DNA of 64,000 nt from Laguncularia racemosa (lineage: Eukaryota; Streptophyta; Magnoliopsida; Myrtales; Combretaceae), in the NCBI GenBank assembly GCA_037954665.1, contig JBBMOL010000101.1, positions 2,046,001-2,110,000 of the forward strand. Direction: 5' to 3'. Made by a program: the position numbers and the translations under genes. Every line of letters begins with the position of its first letter. The stretch's first letter is position 1. Positions 1-12,506 of this stretch are shown here, one piece after another. The notes under the pieces are model-generated. The model was not told the DNA's origin. It saw only the letters and a list, made by a program, of their open reading frames with translations, and did not search any database.

Positions 1-350
1 ATATTTTTTAGAGGTCAGCTTGTGAATGGGTTCATAAACAGGCTCGCAAACAGCCTCTTGTGTATATTATTAATAAATCGACTTGTGACCAAGTTTGTGA
101 GTAGGCTCTTATTTATATTGTTAATAAGTCAGCTCGTGAACACTCATAAGTTGTCTTGTTAATCTAAACAAACTCAAGCTCATACCTGTTTATTTAAATA
201 AATTTGAGTTCAAACTCATTTATCTAAAGAAGTTGAGTTCGAGTTCGATTTTGTAATTTTCAAATTCGCTAAGAGTTTGTCTCAACTTAAACTTGATAAT
301 TTTTTTAACAATTTAAGTTTAGCTTAATTCAACTTGACTTATTTACTACT
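1..350. repeat. CTCGAGCTC-rich dispersed repeat fragment
   Basis: The stretch repeats short words such as GTCAGCTTGTGAA, GGCTCGCAAACAG and GAGTTCGAGTTCGA. It resembles in style and wording the more complete element at 12507-12937. It runs off the left edge, so its start and termini are not visible. It is probably a fragment of a non-autonomous DNA transposon; no coding capacity is seen. Confidence 0.4.
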
Positions 351-864
351 TTAAAGGGAAAGAGAGAGTGCATGGGCCCAATAGATGAGCACATGAACAG
401 CTGGACGGAATTATAGAGACTACGAGTTTAGTAATACACTAAGACGTGTTTGTCTATTCGCTCTTTAAGCTTTGATTTTTCTTTCTTTCTTTTCTTTTTT
501 TCCCCTATTCTGTAATGTTATTTGAAACCAATTTAAGTACATATATCCATTCAGTTTTTAATTATTTATTAGACGCGTTTATCTTTTTATTTTGTCGATA
601 TCTTTATCATCGAAAACGTCGAGTTCTGAATGGATGCATGAAGAGACACAAAACAATACGTCCAGAAAAAGGTTAAAGTTTCCTAATATTGACTTTATAT
701 ATTTGCCACCATTAATATTTTGTTATTTTAATGATATTTGTTTCACTTTTTTATTCATATGTAAACATGTATAATTAGCACTCGTTCGAGCAATTTTACT
801 TTTTTGGAATAGGATTTCCTGAAGGATATTCATCACCATTGGCATTTCATTCTATAGATAAAAA
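351..864. other. AT-rich intergenic DNA, nothing recognised
   Basis: This is AT-rich sequence with pyrimidine-rich runs near 480-505. A short open frame around 592-774 has no recognisable motif and no coding context, so I see no gene here. Confidence 0.5.
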
Positions 865-1890
865 GTAATAGTATAACTTTTTTTTATATATTTGAATTCT
901 TAAATTTTTCAAAAATTTACAAAATAGGATTTCTGTTAAATCCGTTAAATTTTCCATATCTTAAACATGTGTTAACTTCTTATAGCCTTGGGATAGTCGA
1001 TGTGGGTGATTAGGGTTTGTACAATTTTTTTCAATCCCTTTTTTTCTTATTTCTAATTATTTTTTTGTAGTTTCTTATTAATTTTATTATACTATATAAT
1101 TAAATATAGGGAAAAGTATATATTTATTCTTCAACTTTTAGCATTTATTCTACTTGAGTTCTAAACCATTTTTTTTTCTATTTCAATATTCAACATTTGC
1201 AAAAAAAAAAAAAAAATTGCAAATGAGTTCGTCCATTAGCACCTTTGTTAGTTAGTAACACATGGCATCCTCTGTTTAGTCAACATATTTTTTTAATTAA
1301 ATAATATAACATTAGTAAACTAAATTATTAAAAACTATAAAAAATAAAAAAATAAAAAATGAATTGTAGAAATTGAAAAAAAAAATTCGTTCTAGCCACT
1401 GAAGGCTAGGGAGGTGATTGAAATGGTTTTTTTCTTCTTTATTATGATTTTTTTTATTTTTTTATATTTTTAATAATTTATTTTATTAATATTATATTAA
1501 TTATTCAAAAAAATTATATGGATAAATCAGAGAGTACCTTGTGTTACATGTTAATGGAAAATTTAACGATGTTAACGAAAGAACTTGTTTGCAATTTTTG
1601 CAAATGTTGATGATTGAAATAGAACTAAAAAAAGGTTTATGATTCAACTAGAAAATGTGCTAAACGTTGATGACTATATATATATATATTATTAAATATA
1701 TTTAATATTATTTTTATTATATTATGCTATTAAATACATTTAATATTATCATTTTATTAAATTAATTATTTTTAGACTAATTTGAAATTAACATATATTA
1801 TGAATGGATAGAAAATTAAACGAATTTAATGGAAATCTTATTTTAGTAAGGTTTTAAAAATATTAAGAACTCAAATAGATGGAAAAAAAA
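865..1890. mobile_element. Foldback (long inverted repeat) element, outer
   Basis: The segment near 880-965 (ATTTGAATTCTTAA, then AAAATAGGATTTCTGTTAAA) reappears as an imperfect reverse complement near 1790-1890 (AACGAATTTAATGGAAATC, then AAGAACTCAAATAGATGG). The arms are roughly 100 bp and flank a second foldback at 1108-1685. No transposase is present, so this is a non-autonomous element. Ends and target duplications could not be fixed by eye. Confidence 0.5.
1108..1685. mobile_element. Foldback MITE nested in the outer foldback
   Basis: The left arm (CTTCAACTTTTAGCATTTA, CTATTTCAATATTCAACATT, TTGCAAATGAGTTCGTCC) is repeated in reverse complement on the right (GCAAATGTTGATGATTGAAA, GTGCTAAACGTTGATGA). 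The arms are about 170 bp and the centre is AT-rich. The length and lack of coding sequence fit a Mutator-type or foldback MITE. A poly-A run at about 1200-1216 sits in the left arm. Confidence 0.6.
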
Positions 1891-2740
1891 AAGGTTTGAT
1901 TAAGGATTCAAATAGAAAAATAGATAAATATTGAGGATTAAAAATGCTTTTTCCAATAATTAATTATTATAAAATAAACTTCTAATTCAATTAAATCATT
2001 TTAAGGGAATTATTTTCATACATTATATTTACATCAAAATTCAATTAAATTATTTATATTTTAAATGAATCATTTATCTCTATTCATGTCATTGCATCTA
2101 AAGTTCTTTATTTTTATATTAGGCGATAAGTGTATATTGTGATGGAATATTAATATACATTACATTGTAGGGAGGGGAAAATAATTGAATTTGATCAATT
2201 TCATTAAGAAGTCGGTGTTTATATAATTAGGTTACACATTTATAGTATGTTAACTAATTTAATTTAATCTTTGTTAAATATTTCTTATATACAAGATAAA
2301 AGAGATTATTCACTCTAATACCAATAATGATACATGATGATGGAGGATAATTAATTTTAAGGAATGGAAATAATGTGAAAAGTTACAAAAATTAAATTGA
2401 AAAAGCTTTTTTCCTTTTTGCCATCAATTAAAAACTAATTTAAATTAACATCGTAATGAAGAATAATACCAAAAAAAAAAAAATCAAGACAACAAGAAAA
2501 AGACATTAAATAAATCGGGCAACACTCTAAAATATTGCAATTTTTGAAAAAAATTCTCATAAATATCGTACCTGAAATAATTATTCCTAAAATAGGTTTC
2601 AAATGTGCGGACATGAACGTGGTTTGCGACTTTAGTATTAGATAGGCAGAATATGTCACATGTATTTCAATAATATATTTTTTCCCCTTCCAATTCATCA
2701 TATTGATAGTTTACATTAAATATAATTTTTTATCCTTCAA
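1891..2740. other. AT-rich intergenic DNA, nothing recognised
   Basis: This is very AT-rich sequence with many short A and T runs. A minus-strand open frame at 2435-2701 shows no domain and ends in homopolymer sequence. No gene or clear repeat boundary is seen. Confidence 0.5.
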
Positions 2741-3790
2741 GTGGAATGGGAGCTGTCCGATAAGAATGTAATTAATTTCTTACCTGATTTCTACAAAGGT
2801 GGCATGCATATTTGGATGGCTCGGGTGCCATTAATATATTTCCACATTGTTGAGTGGCATTTCCCTGACTACATAATTAGACGGTTTAGTGGGTTCCAAT
2901 ATATCCCACAACTGGTGAACACACAACTGGAGCTCCATCAAATCGACTTGCGGAGGACGATTAATGTTGATTGGCCAATCCAACATGTAGTTTATATACA
3001 CATGGGAACAACGGGTTGATTAAGTGGTTCACATGGAGGGCCTTAGTGGTGTGCATGACAATTGCATGCAGTGCTATGGATTGATCAGCTGGTGATATAT
3101 TAGACTAATGGGGGCTATTCTTAGATTTCTGGTAAGTACAACATCAATACTTCTTAAGCGAACAATTGCATAACTATTTCTTATTTAATTTACATTTTGT
3201 TCTTACTTGTAGGGTAAAACGTTAAGATATATCTACTTATCATCAAATCTAAGCATGACCACGAGAATAGCTACTTAGGGTCTTCATTTCATACTTTTCC
3301 ACGGATGAGTAACGTTGTATCCGTAGGCATAACGGCAAAATACTTAGGAGGTGGAGGTGGAGGCACAACTGGTTCTTGCGTGGCAAAGGACAACGGGACG
3401 ATGACGACCCCAAAATTGGGGTGAGACACAATAGAATCCACTACAGTACCAATAGTTCTTGATTGATTCGGGTGTGATGTATGCTACCTTAGGGCCGATT
3501 TTCAACACATATGAGACATAACATTGACATTCTATAAGTGGTTTTGTCTCAACACCATTGGCTCCACAAAAGAAATGCTATGGAAAACAACCTATGTATT
3601 AGGATGAATCATCAACTCAGCTTATAGAGTGGAGTCTTGTACCTCGGCGAACGTTGACAATACTCCTCAACATCATCCAACACAAGAGTTTGAAGCTCCT
3701 CTTGCTTTACGTCCAAGGACATCTAGGGAACCAACCAAAGCCTTTGCCCAACTAGCTAAACAATTCATTAGGGGAAGGAGATAGAATGGG
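2741..3790 (+). pseudogene. Plant mobile domain (aminotransferase-like) relic
   Basis: The first 90 codons carry the signature of the plant mobile domain: a WMARVPLIYFHIVEWHFPD block followed by a basic RRFSGFQ and an IPQ motif, matching the arginine- and glutamine-rich region after the VPLICFHIVEWH core of that family. The frame breaks after about 3020. Downstream pieces near 3600-3790 (PQHHPTQEFEAP, RPRTSREPTKAF in translation) look like the proline-rich tail often found behind this domain. The domain occurs both in host genes (MAIL/MAIN type) and, more often, inside Mutator-like elements. The adjacent transposase relic at 4130-6715 favours the latter. It is not intact. Confidence 0.6.
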
Positions 3791-4129
3791 ATAGGAGCCG
3801 ATAATTTGTTATTTATTTCATACGTATATGTTCCATTTAAATAATAAAGTTGATGTATTTTAAAATTTTGTAATGAATTTCTATGCATTTTGTTTGATAG
3901 ATAATGTTAATGTTTGCCCGTTACACATACAATTATATATATATATATATATACAATATTACAACTTCAAATATGTGAAAAAAAATTAATAAAGGTCTAA
4001 AGAAATTAACATTTAATATAACTTCTCAATAAATTACAAAGTTATAAATAAAAATGCAAAAGAATCATCAACCTCCATGAATGATCCCCCTTTTACTACG
4101 TAAAAAAAAAGTCAATGAAGTGGTCGAGG
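3791..4129. other. AT-rich spacer with (AT)n microsatellite
   Basis: This spacer lies between the mobile-domain relic and the transposase relic. It contains an (AT)n tract near 3935-3955 and no coding signal. Confidence 0.5.
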
Positions 4130-6715
4130 CTTCACCTAAGCTGCATAAGGGAAAAAGGTAATGTTAGTATCACAAATGCAACGTGGAACATCATGAAATG
4201 TGTATTGGTATCCATCATTTACCATTATTGCGCTGAAGTAGGCATGTTCTTCTAATATGCGCCCCCCCCCCCCCATTTGGCAAAGTTCACATGTGATTTG
4301 ATATAGATGCTCCGTAATGTCTATCTCCATGTGATATCTTTTCTACCTCACTTTTCCCTTCTTTCGTGTAAGGTTTCCCCTTAGGTGAAGTGACGAGATG
4401 TGTATTAGCTCCCAATCCAACTCGTCACTTATAGGCATGAAGTGCATCCTATATGTTCTGATGCATCCATTTGTACGAATTAAGTATAGAGTAAGTCATA
4501 TCAAGCTTAAGTGAGGCAGCTACTGCATAAGTGTGGGAGCATGGAGTTTTGTATATTTATCACTTTTGGCAACTGCATGTGCTATAGGTAAAGTCAATAA
4601 TGTGCGTTCGGCCCCTTTCCCTTAACCCATTTATAACGCAACGACTATTGGTAAGGACTTCGAAAAGTCTGTCTTACCTGCTATAGTTGATGACCTTATG
4701 GTTGGTAGCTCATAAATTCCATCTGTCAATTTTTTTGATTTAATATTTGGTGAAAATTCTACCATTCGCTAGATTCTTCAAAACCTTCAAATGCTTTGAT
4801 GAAGTACCCTACGCAGTCGTAGAACGTTTTTTTTTTCACTAAAGCAGTCACAGGTAACCCTCGAGTCCCTTTTAACACGAAATTATAGCTTTCAACAATG
4901 TTAGAGGTCATATAACCAATCGATAGCAACCATCATGAGTTAGCGTTCACATATCCAATGGCACGTCGTCAAACAATTCCAACGCATCAGACTTAATAAT
5001 CCCCACCTGCTTTATCACATAGTTCAACTTGCGAGATTGTGCTTACAACTTGGTATATGTGATTAACCTCTTACATTGCATGTTTTTATGTGCTGAGTTG
5101 AAGTTGCTTGCAAGTTGTTGTAGACAGAATCGCTACACTGCAAATGGAGGGCACCATTTATTGGCTTCTTCTTCAACTGTTGACTTGATGCTTATGTATC
5201 TATCCGATATGAGGCAAATGGTTTCACAACTTACATAGTCGTTGACAACATATTCCTTCAATTTCCCCAAAAACTAAACCCATGTCTCAACTGTTTACTG
5301 ATCAACCAAAGTGAATGCCAATAGAAGTATATGGTTGTTGCCATCAACGCCACAAGCAATTAGCAACTTGTGAGTATACTTCCCATACAGAAAAGTTATG
5401 TCAATGGTAACAACTTAAATAAGGAATCTCTACGTTGCAATGCATAACCTAAATGTCCAAATTACCTACTTCAGAGTAGACACACCATAGGTAGTTGATC
5501 TACTCCAACTCCATTTAATTCGTGTTCTGGGATTTGTCTATTGCATTTAGAAGTTTATGCAGTTCATTGTAAGACTTCTTTCAATTTCTATACATATGCT
5601 TAATAGTCAAATTCCTATTCAACGACAGAAGCTAGCTTCGCTACCTTCATATCAAGATTGTCTTTAATAAGATTTACAAATTGGTTAGCAAGAAGATTGT
5701 AAGTCAGCTGTGGGTGATCCTGACTAATTAGCAGGTTATTGCATGTGTGTGGACCCTCGAATTTCATCATTATAAATATGCTCTCCAACTTCTTCTTTTG
5801 GGCTAAAAGCCGCCATTTACAACTGTCGTCTCTTCTCAAATAATAAACAAACCACAACAATGGACTAGACTTTACAGTAGTGAAGTTACAATGGTTCTTA
5901 ACATGGTAAGCTTTCATTGCTTCAATCACACCTGCTTTCGTTTTGAATCTCGTACCCCTATAAAAATCTTCACTACTGCTCTAACCATTACAAATATTAG
6001 TTTGCTCATGTTCGACATAAATGTAACGATCATCACCACCAATGTTATAGTATGGAACAGGATCTCTAACTACCATGCTTGGTGGTTCAACATACTTTGA
6101 TTGATATATTATCTGTCTTGAGTACGTATGTATGGTTGGAGAGTCTTCTTTAGGTACTTTATCTCTATCGTTTTCACTTTTCCCATTATCTTCATCGGAA
6201 CTGTACTCGTTATCGGTACTCTTCTCCTTAACACCCATTCTATATTAGTGTCGGTTGCAGTCTCCGCTCCTAAACAAACCATGTACGAATCATGTATATT
6301 TGGTCATTATAATACTAGGGTAACTGTTCTATCTATTTCATCCTCGTCATTGACTTCCATTGGGGGTTGGAATTGAGGACTCAAATGTTAACGACTCGAG
6401 CTGTAATTCTACAATGTCATGTGATGAATGTGGTTGATTGCTTGTATCGAATGTCTGCCTTACGGAGGGCTATATCAAATTGTTAGAAATTTTGATATAC
6501 AATTGTTGTATGTCATGATCTTCATATGATTTAGTCGTTTCAATGAAATTTTTAACGTCTTCATCATCTCTAATTTTCACCAATGCATAACATATACTGC
6601 CCCTATGGAATGCATGATGCCTATGAATTATCTCAATCCCCACTTCGGTTGGATTGACTTTAATGCTCCGACATATTTTGTGTAAGAATTCGTTGTATTT
6701 GACGTTTTTCTTCAT
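4130..6715 (-). pseudogene. Mutator-like (MULE) transposase relic
   Basis: Read from 6715 leftwards, the pieces follow the MULE order. The N-terminal part at 6715-6470 holds a YNEFLHKICRSIKVNP segment and a DDEDVKNFI motif typical of the N-terminal domain. An acidic linker (DNEYSSDEDNGKSENDRD) lies near 6200-6100. The MuDR-type zinc-finger module at 5929-5615 shows AMKAYHVKNH, a CKWRL segment and a GPHTCNN motif. A SWIM-like finger (TCSCQK followed by PTLMQ in a shifted frame) lies near 4600-4500. The DDE region between 5600 and 4700 is too broken to place its residues. Multiple stops, frame changes and a 13-C run at 4262-4274 show it is dead. It would have catalysed cut-and-paste transposition in the nucleus. 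Confidence 0.65.
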
Positions 6716-9435
6716 TCCTTATCAGATCTCTATCATATTTTGGTCCTTAGTTACTAGTCACAATATTTTTAAATGCATAAATCATTAATTTTATGTAATC
6801 AACCATTGTTTTCATATCCATAGTATATATAAATTATGATTTTTTTTAAAATGAAAATTTTCAATAACAATATTGTAAAAATTAGCCCAAAAAAATAAAA
6901 AAATTTTGTATCATTTTTAGTTTAAATTATTTACCTATTATTTCTTAACAAAAATTTGCAAATTTAATTAACAACAATATAAAAATTATTTCACATACCA
7001 AAGATTACAAATTTTCATCTCAATATTTTTTTTTATAACAACATAGATAATATTTTCAATTTAATATTTACAAATAATATTAAAATTTTCTTCATAACAA
7101 AATATTCTCTTATTAACATAAAAATTAATATTATATGTTATGTATTACAAGATTTACATAAATTATGTCTAACACATTACAAACTAACAATAAGCAATAA
7201 CATTTTCTATAAAATATAATATTATTGCAACATTTTTCTCAAATAATAACATTAAACATTGTAAAAAAAAAAATTAACTTTCTAAAAAAAGTACCACGGT
7301 TGTTTAATCATTGAAGAAATGCTTAAATCTTAATGTATTAATTCAAATCCCTCCTTTCACTCTACATAGACACTTTTTCTTCTTCTTGTGAATGTAGAGA
7401 AAAAAAAAAAGGATCAAGTTTGTAGGTGGAAAATTAAAGTTTCTTTTGTTTTTATATTTATATTTTTAATTTTCTATACTGTTGTCCCTGAGTTACTTTT
7501 TACATAACAGTCGATGTTAAAGTAAAAAGATAAAAAATGAAAGATAGGATTACTTGGAGTGGCAACATTGAAAGCTTAGACCGGATCTGTACCTATAATA
7601 CAATTGTATTGAAGACGTAAACCTCGTTTACACTTTTAAGGTGTAGACTGGATTTATGTTTTCAATTTTGAAAATTTTTTTATACTAAAGTTGTAGATTG
7701 TATTTACACTTTTAAAATCTATTTTAGGAATAACTATTTTAGATATAATATTTATAAGATTAAAAAAAAAATCCTATTGTCGTAAATAAATCTGCCGTAA
7801 GTTGAAATGAAGCGAGAGGATTGAAGTGGTCGTTGTCACGGCCCGACCAAGAAAAGTCGATGGTACATTAAGCTAATTGATGGACAGTTAGACGAGGAAC
7901 AATGAAACAGAAACACTGGATTCAGTCACGTTCATATTCCCAGGCATCATCATTCCATGGACCGTCGTTAAAGTCGAATGGACACCACGTGTGCTCCGAC
8001 AATTGAATTTCCAAAAAGCTATGAGAGACAGATTTGACTAAGAAATGCTCCCACAGCCACAGCGACAAGACTTGTATAAATTACTAGAGCCGGAACCAAA
8101 AAAAAAAAAAGGGTAGAATCTACGAATGGTTGATGGAATATAAAGAAGATAATCGAAAGTGTCACACCAGATAACCTCATACCATTAATAATCATATTGG
8201 ATCAATTTTGAAAGTAACTTCTATTCAACCAATATCTCATATTACTAACCCATTTAAAAGAAAAAAAAAAGACAAATAAATAAAATAAATGATGGTCTAA
8301 TAATTAAATATCAAAATTATTATATTATATGAGAAAATATTAACCGACGCCCAGTGATAATTGGTTGGCTATACTTCGACAAAATTAGTTTTGCTGTCCA
8401 AGAGATGCAACCTACACGTTTAGGTATTTAAACCAGTGGATTAGCAACAAATGTTAGAGATACATCTCCTAACTTTGTGAGTTCTTTATTGAGGACTACT
8501 ATGACAGCAATACTACACCTCTTAGATGATTGTATTTATGTAGCTTACATAAAAGTTTCCAAGAAATAGATTTTTTAAATTTATTTTTCTTTAAAACTTA
8601 CTAAAATTACATATCAATTATTAAAATTATTTAACTTTTTAAAATATTTTATCATATCATAATAACATTATTTTTTTTATAATATTAACTATTAAAGGGA
8701 TAATGGTATGAACTTAATATGAACCCACTAAAAAAGCCTACAAGAATAGGCAATCTAACCCTAATTAATGACTTAACTTATTTTTTTATCTCTCTCTTGT
8801 CTCTAGAAGCCTCTCTCTCTTTCTCAAAATGAAGGTTATGAAATAACCCTAATCACTATTCACTCTCTTCTTTTCTCTTTGTGTTTAGTATGTCTTGTCT
8901 CACTTAAACTGATGGAATTGATTAGTTTGTTTGCAAGGTAATTTCACCATTTCAAGCAAGATAGGCTCGAAGAAAATAAAGGAAGAAGAGCTCCAAAAAG
9001 ATAAAGGAAAAAGATAAAAATTATGGGTTAAATTGATATACCCTTTAACATCTTTATTGTTGATTAACTACTTAACTGAATAGGGTCATGCGTGTCGAGT
9101 TTTCTTCTCGACATCTTTGAATGCCATGCCTCTCGAGTTTTCCTCTCCCATGGAAGTAGAAATGAATAGGGTCATATCTACTGATGTTGTCTCTAACATG
9201 TACTGAAAATTGGTTATCTAGAGAATTGATCGAACGCTCCAGAAACACGAGAGCTACCTTAGAACACATCCGTTCGCGACAGAGCATATAAATTATGGCT
9301 GGCTTTTACTTACACGCCGGTACGACTCAGCATATGCAGAAGTGTATTATCAATTCACTTACATTTTCAACATCAGCGGCGGTTTCTCACCTGTAGATCA
9401 TATGTTATATCCTAAATTACTTGCTTATAGATAAA
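6716..9435. other. AT-rich intergenic DNA downstream of the VOC gene
   Basis: No gene is recognised. The part 6720-7300 is extremely AT-rich. A less AT-rich patch at 7840-8100 contains a CACGTG core near 7986 and a TCACGGCCCGACC word reminiscent of LTR ends, but no paired terminus was found. The part 8700-8900 has CT-rich tracts. The open frame at 9072-9287 (minus) has no recognisable motif. Confidence 0.45.
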
Positions 9436-9441
9436 TTTATT
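9436..9441 (-). promoter_or_regulatory. Candidate poly(A) signal of the VOC gene
   Basis: The minus strand reads AATAAA here, about 130 nt after the stop codon of the VOC gene, a normal 3' UTR distance for a plant gene. This is inference from position and hexamer only. Confidence 0.4.
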
Positions 9442-9569
9442 TATCTTCTGTTTTGGTAGCAAATAAGGGCAAAAGACACTATATCTATAGAGCAGTCGTC
9501 ATTTATAAATGTCAATAACTACTGCGGACAGACATAAAGTAAAGTGAAACACTGTATAGCATCATCAAT

Positions 9570-10411
9570 TCAGTCTTGCTTTGGAGCCTGGACATAGCTT
9601 CCCATCCTGACGACAATGCCGTCGATGTCTCGGACGTAGCCAACCTTCTGTCCCCATTCTTTCTCCTCCGGTTCACTCACTGGTACCGCCCCATTTTCTA
9701 CTGCTCTCTAACATAAACATCGGCGCGCAACACCGACAGTAAGCATGTAATATAGTGCATTTTCATTACAATAATAAAGTAGAGCAAAGGGTCGTCGCCT
9801 ACGTAGAGTTGAGTTTTCGGGATAATCGTAAATTCACTCCTAAAACTATTTATGAAGTACTGAATCTCTGGAGGGTCCTATTATTTTACCAATAGCTTTC
9901 AAGGAAAATTACCTTGAATGCAGCATCTACGTCCGGGTAGGCAAAGCAAACTTCTAGGGGCTGTCTCTCGTGGGCGTTGTGGGGAAGTTGGATCTTACCG
10001 GTCAGATCATCCGTCTCATGTTGCCGCATTGGAGTGAATGCGATTGTGGTCTGTCCACTTTCCAGCTCTCCCCATCTATATCATGAATAAACCAAATAAC
10101 GTATCTTTTCTTGATGGATCCATGTCATATAGAGCCAAATGGGACAAAGTTATTTCTAATCACGATAACGACATAGAGCGCCTTAATAATCATAGAAGGA
10201 CTTAATCAAAGGGCAGAAGAATATGTTAGTGTCGTCACATCTAATAACCCGATAATGTCACAACAATAGAAACAAATATGAAATACCTATGAGATTCATC
10301 CAACCTACGAACGTTGTATCCAAAGGCTTTAGCATAGAAGTCCACAGATTTAGCAACATCCTTGACGTACACCACTGTGTATGCAAACGCAGCACCTGGT
10401 TTAGATGCCAT
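9570..10411 (-). CDS. VOC-superfamily (glyoxalase/bleomycin-resistance fold) protein, DSI-1VOC-like, 3 exons
   Basis: Three exons join without a break: 10411-10287 (ATG to a GT donor), 10075-9913 and 9707-9570 (ending TGA). The introns are about 211 and 205 nt with GT-AG ends, and the exons give 141 residues. The N-terminus FAYTVVYVKDVAKSVDFYAK is the first beta-alpha unit of the vicinal-oxygen-chelate fold. WGELESGQTTIAFTP and LEVCFAYPDVDAAF follow, and the C-terminal half carries VENGAVPV, KEWGQKVGYVRDIDG and VRMGSYV, as in small single-module plant VOC proteins such as Arabidopsis desiccation-induced DSI-1VOC. The family includes glyoxalase I and metal-dependent isomerases or dioxygenases. 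The substrate of this subfamily is not established, and cytosolic location is inferred from the lack of a signal or transit peptide. The gene is isolated among repeats, and its length and splice signals look intact. Confidence 0.9.
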
Positions 10412-11773
10412 GAATTTAAGTTGTTATGGTCTCTTGATTGTTGATAATAGTTGGAAAAAAAAAAAGCTGAGATCTGATTCTGGAGTTCTGAACTTCGATA
10501 ATCGGAAAGAAATGAGACGAATTGCTCTGTTAAGCTTTTTCTATGCCTGTGCTGTCATGTTTTACGATTTGGTCGCTTATGGATGCCATCATTTTACCAC
10601 ACGTGTTTATGCCTTGAGCAAGTTGATTGAAACGTGGATTTAGCATGTTTCAAGCCGATGGAGTGCTGTCGCTGCCCTAGCAAGGAGTCCTATCCGATCA
10701 GCAAATGCAACTCTCCCATCAACAAGCAACGTACGTGTAAGCTCTATTTGTCGAAACCTTTATTTGTATTGCACCCAATTTCCCCCTCACAATACTTATC
10801 ATGTTAGTCACCGATTGAAATTATCATAAAATTGATGCTGATTAATAATGTCATAAGATAATTTAAAAATTTAAGTAATATTAATTATTAATATAAAAAT
10901 TGATAGAGATTAAAATGATGAAAATGGAGAAACTTGAATTTGATGAATCGCGTAACTTTTGCTCCATTTGAAACAATATACATGTTTGTTCAACCATATT
11001 TCATATTTTTAATTTTTAATTTTTTTTCTTTTTATCTGTCATTTTGTTGCAGATAAAAAAATAGATATAGAAAAATAATTTTTAAATAAATTTTATTTTA
11101 TTTTGTATTATTTAAGTTATATATGATTTTATTATTACTTTTGATTTGATTAGATTTAATTTTTTAGTTCTAGATTTAGTTAGAATGGATAGTTAGCAAA
11201 TCTTTCATTTTTTAGTTTCCTTGAATATTAGATTTTATTTTAGCCTATAAATGGGTAGAGCTTAGAAAATGACTTGATATTAATACAAAAAATTATTTCA
11301 TAAAAAGTTCTTTTGATCGGTGGTATACCACCACAATCAAAATTCATTATATGGCGTGAGACCATACAAATCAAGAGTGGTTTAAGGTTATCATTTAATC
11401 AATCAGTAGTATGAGGTTACTAGATATATGCTTTCTAAGTTATCATTTTGTTTTATAAAAAAAAAACAAAAAAAACAATTTATTCCTTGGTGATTTTCTT
11501 AGCATACTTAGTATAATCATTCTTTAGATTAATTTTTTTTTTATCAATTTCCATGTTTTTCCATAATTTTTATAGTTTATAATATTTTTTGCTTCTCTTG
11601 CATCACATTTGAAGTCAAAGTTTTTATTGTTTTATCAAAATAAGCAACAAGTTAATGTTACATGTGGTATGTAGAAATAGTCTAAAATAAAATGAATTGA
11701 TAAGAAACAGTGTAATGAATCCATTCTATATTTCAAAATGTCTATGAAATCATTGACTCAATTCCAATATTAC
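10412..11773. other. 5' flank of the VOC gene and AT-rich intergenic DNA
   Basis: The first 350 nt are of mixed composition and probably contain the promoter and 5' UTR of the VOC gene on the minus strand, including a T-rich tract near 10453-10466 (forward A-rich). From about 10800 the sequence is AT-rich. A frame at 10362-10643 on the plus strand overlaps exon 1 antisense and is not coding. Confidence 0.45.
10600..10605 (-). promoter_or_regulatory. G-box/ABRE-like CACGTG upstream of the VOC gene
   Basis: A palindromic CACGTG core in the context ACACGTGTGG (minus strand) lies about 190 nt upstream of the ATG. ACGT cores of this kind bind bZIP factors in ABA and drought responses. That would fit the desiccation induction known for the Arabidopsis relative, but function here is inferred. 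Confidence 0.4.
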
Positions 11774-12091
11774 ATTTGGTTGTAGCATATTTAAAATGGA
11801 ATATATAGTATTATTTGTAAAAAAATGCTCTTAATTGTTGGATACAATAAATAGAAAGAAATGATTGATATTTTAAGTTATAGTTTAAATAAGTGATTTT
11901 ATTAATTAATGAGATTGGATTAGAATTGAAATTTTACCCCTTCAAAAGGAGAATCAAATTCCTCTTTGAAGCTAGAATCACCAATTTTAAAGAATCGCTA
12001 TTATAACTTTTAAAAATACTTTCAAATATGGAAAAAGGGAATAAAAAGCAAAGATGTAATTTCATTTTAAATCCATTCCTGCGTACCAAAT
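11774..12091. mobile_element. Possible MITE
   Basis: The left end reads ATTTGGTTGTAGCAT and the right end GCGTACCAAAT, giving an imperfect inverted ATTTGGT terminus with AAATGGA-type words on both inner sides. The size (about 320 bp), AT-rich core and lack of coding capacity fit a MITE. No clean target duplication is visible. Confidence 0.3.
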
Positions 12092-12149
12092 ATGCCATAA
12101 GATATCATATTAAGTTTTCATTTAAAATATAGAGGCTTAATATTTTTTC

Positions 12150-12425
12150 AATTAATTATATTAAGTAGCATTAAAAATATTTGAAACAAAACAGAAAATA
12201 AAAAACGAGGAAATTTAGAAGAAAAAAAATTGGTTGGTTAAGACTTGAGTGACCGCCTTAGGGGGTTAAGTGACCCCCTCTAATGGTCGTCAATCACTTG
12301 TGACCTTAAGGTGGCTGGAAATCACCTAATACTTAATTGATGCTTTTCTTTTTCTTATTTTCTATTTTTTTTCAAATATTTGTATTTTATATTATATATT
12401 TCATTAAATGTATTTATTAATTTTG
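12150..12425. mobile_element. Foldback MITE with a CCGCCTTAGGG core hairpin
   Basis: The outer arms (ATATTTGAAACAAAACAGAA at about 12176; TTCTATTTTTTTTCAAATAT at about 12359) are reverse complements with mismatches. Inside them GACCGCCTTAGGG near 12251 pairs with CCTTAAGGTGGCTGG near 12304. The arrangement is a short non-autonomous foldback element. A similar core (GCCACTGAAGGCTAGG) sits at about 1396 in the foldback at 1108-1685, which suggests one family. Confidence 0.45.
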
Positions 12426-12506
12426 ATATGTACAATTAATTTCCATGTTAATGCCAAGTAAGTGTCATCTTAATTGAATGTATGCTCAAGCTGCTATGTT
12501 AAAATT

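Noticed and set aside
4261..4274. Poly-C run
   Set aside because: It is a homopolymer within the dead transposase and has no regulatory meaning that can be supported. It may also be a sequencing-length error.
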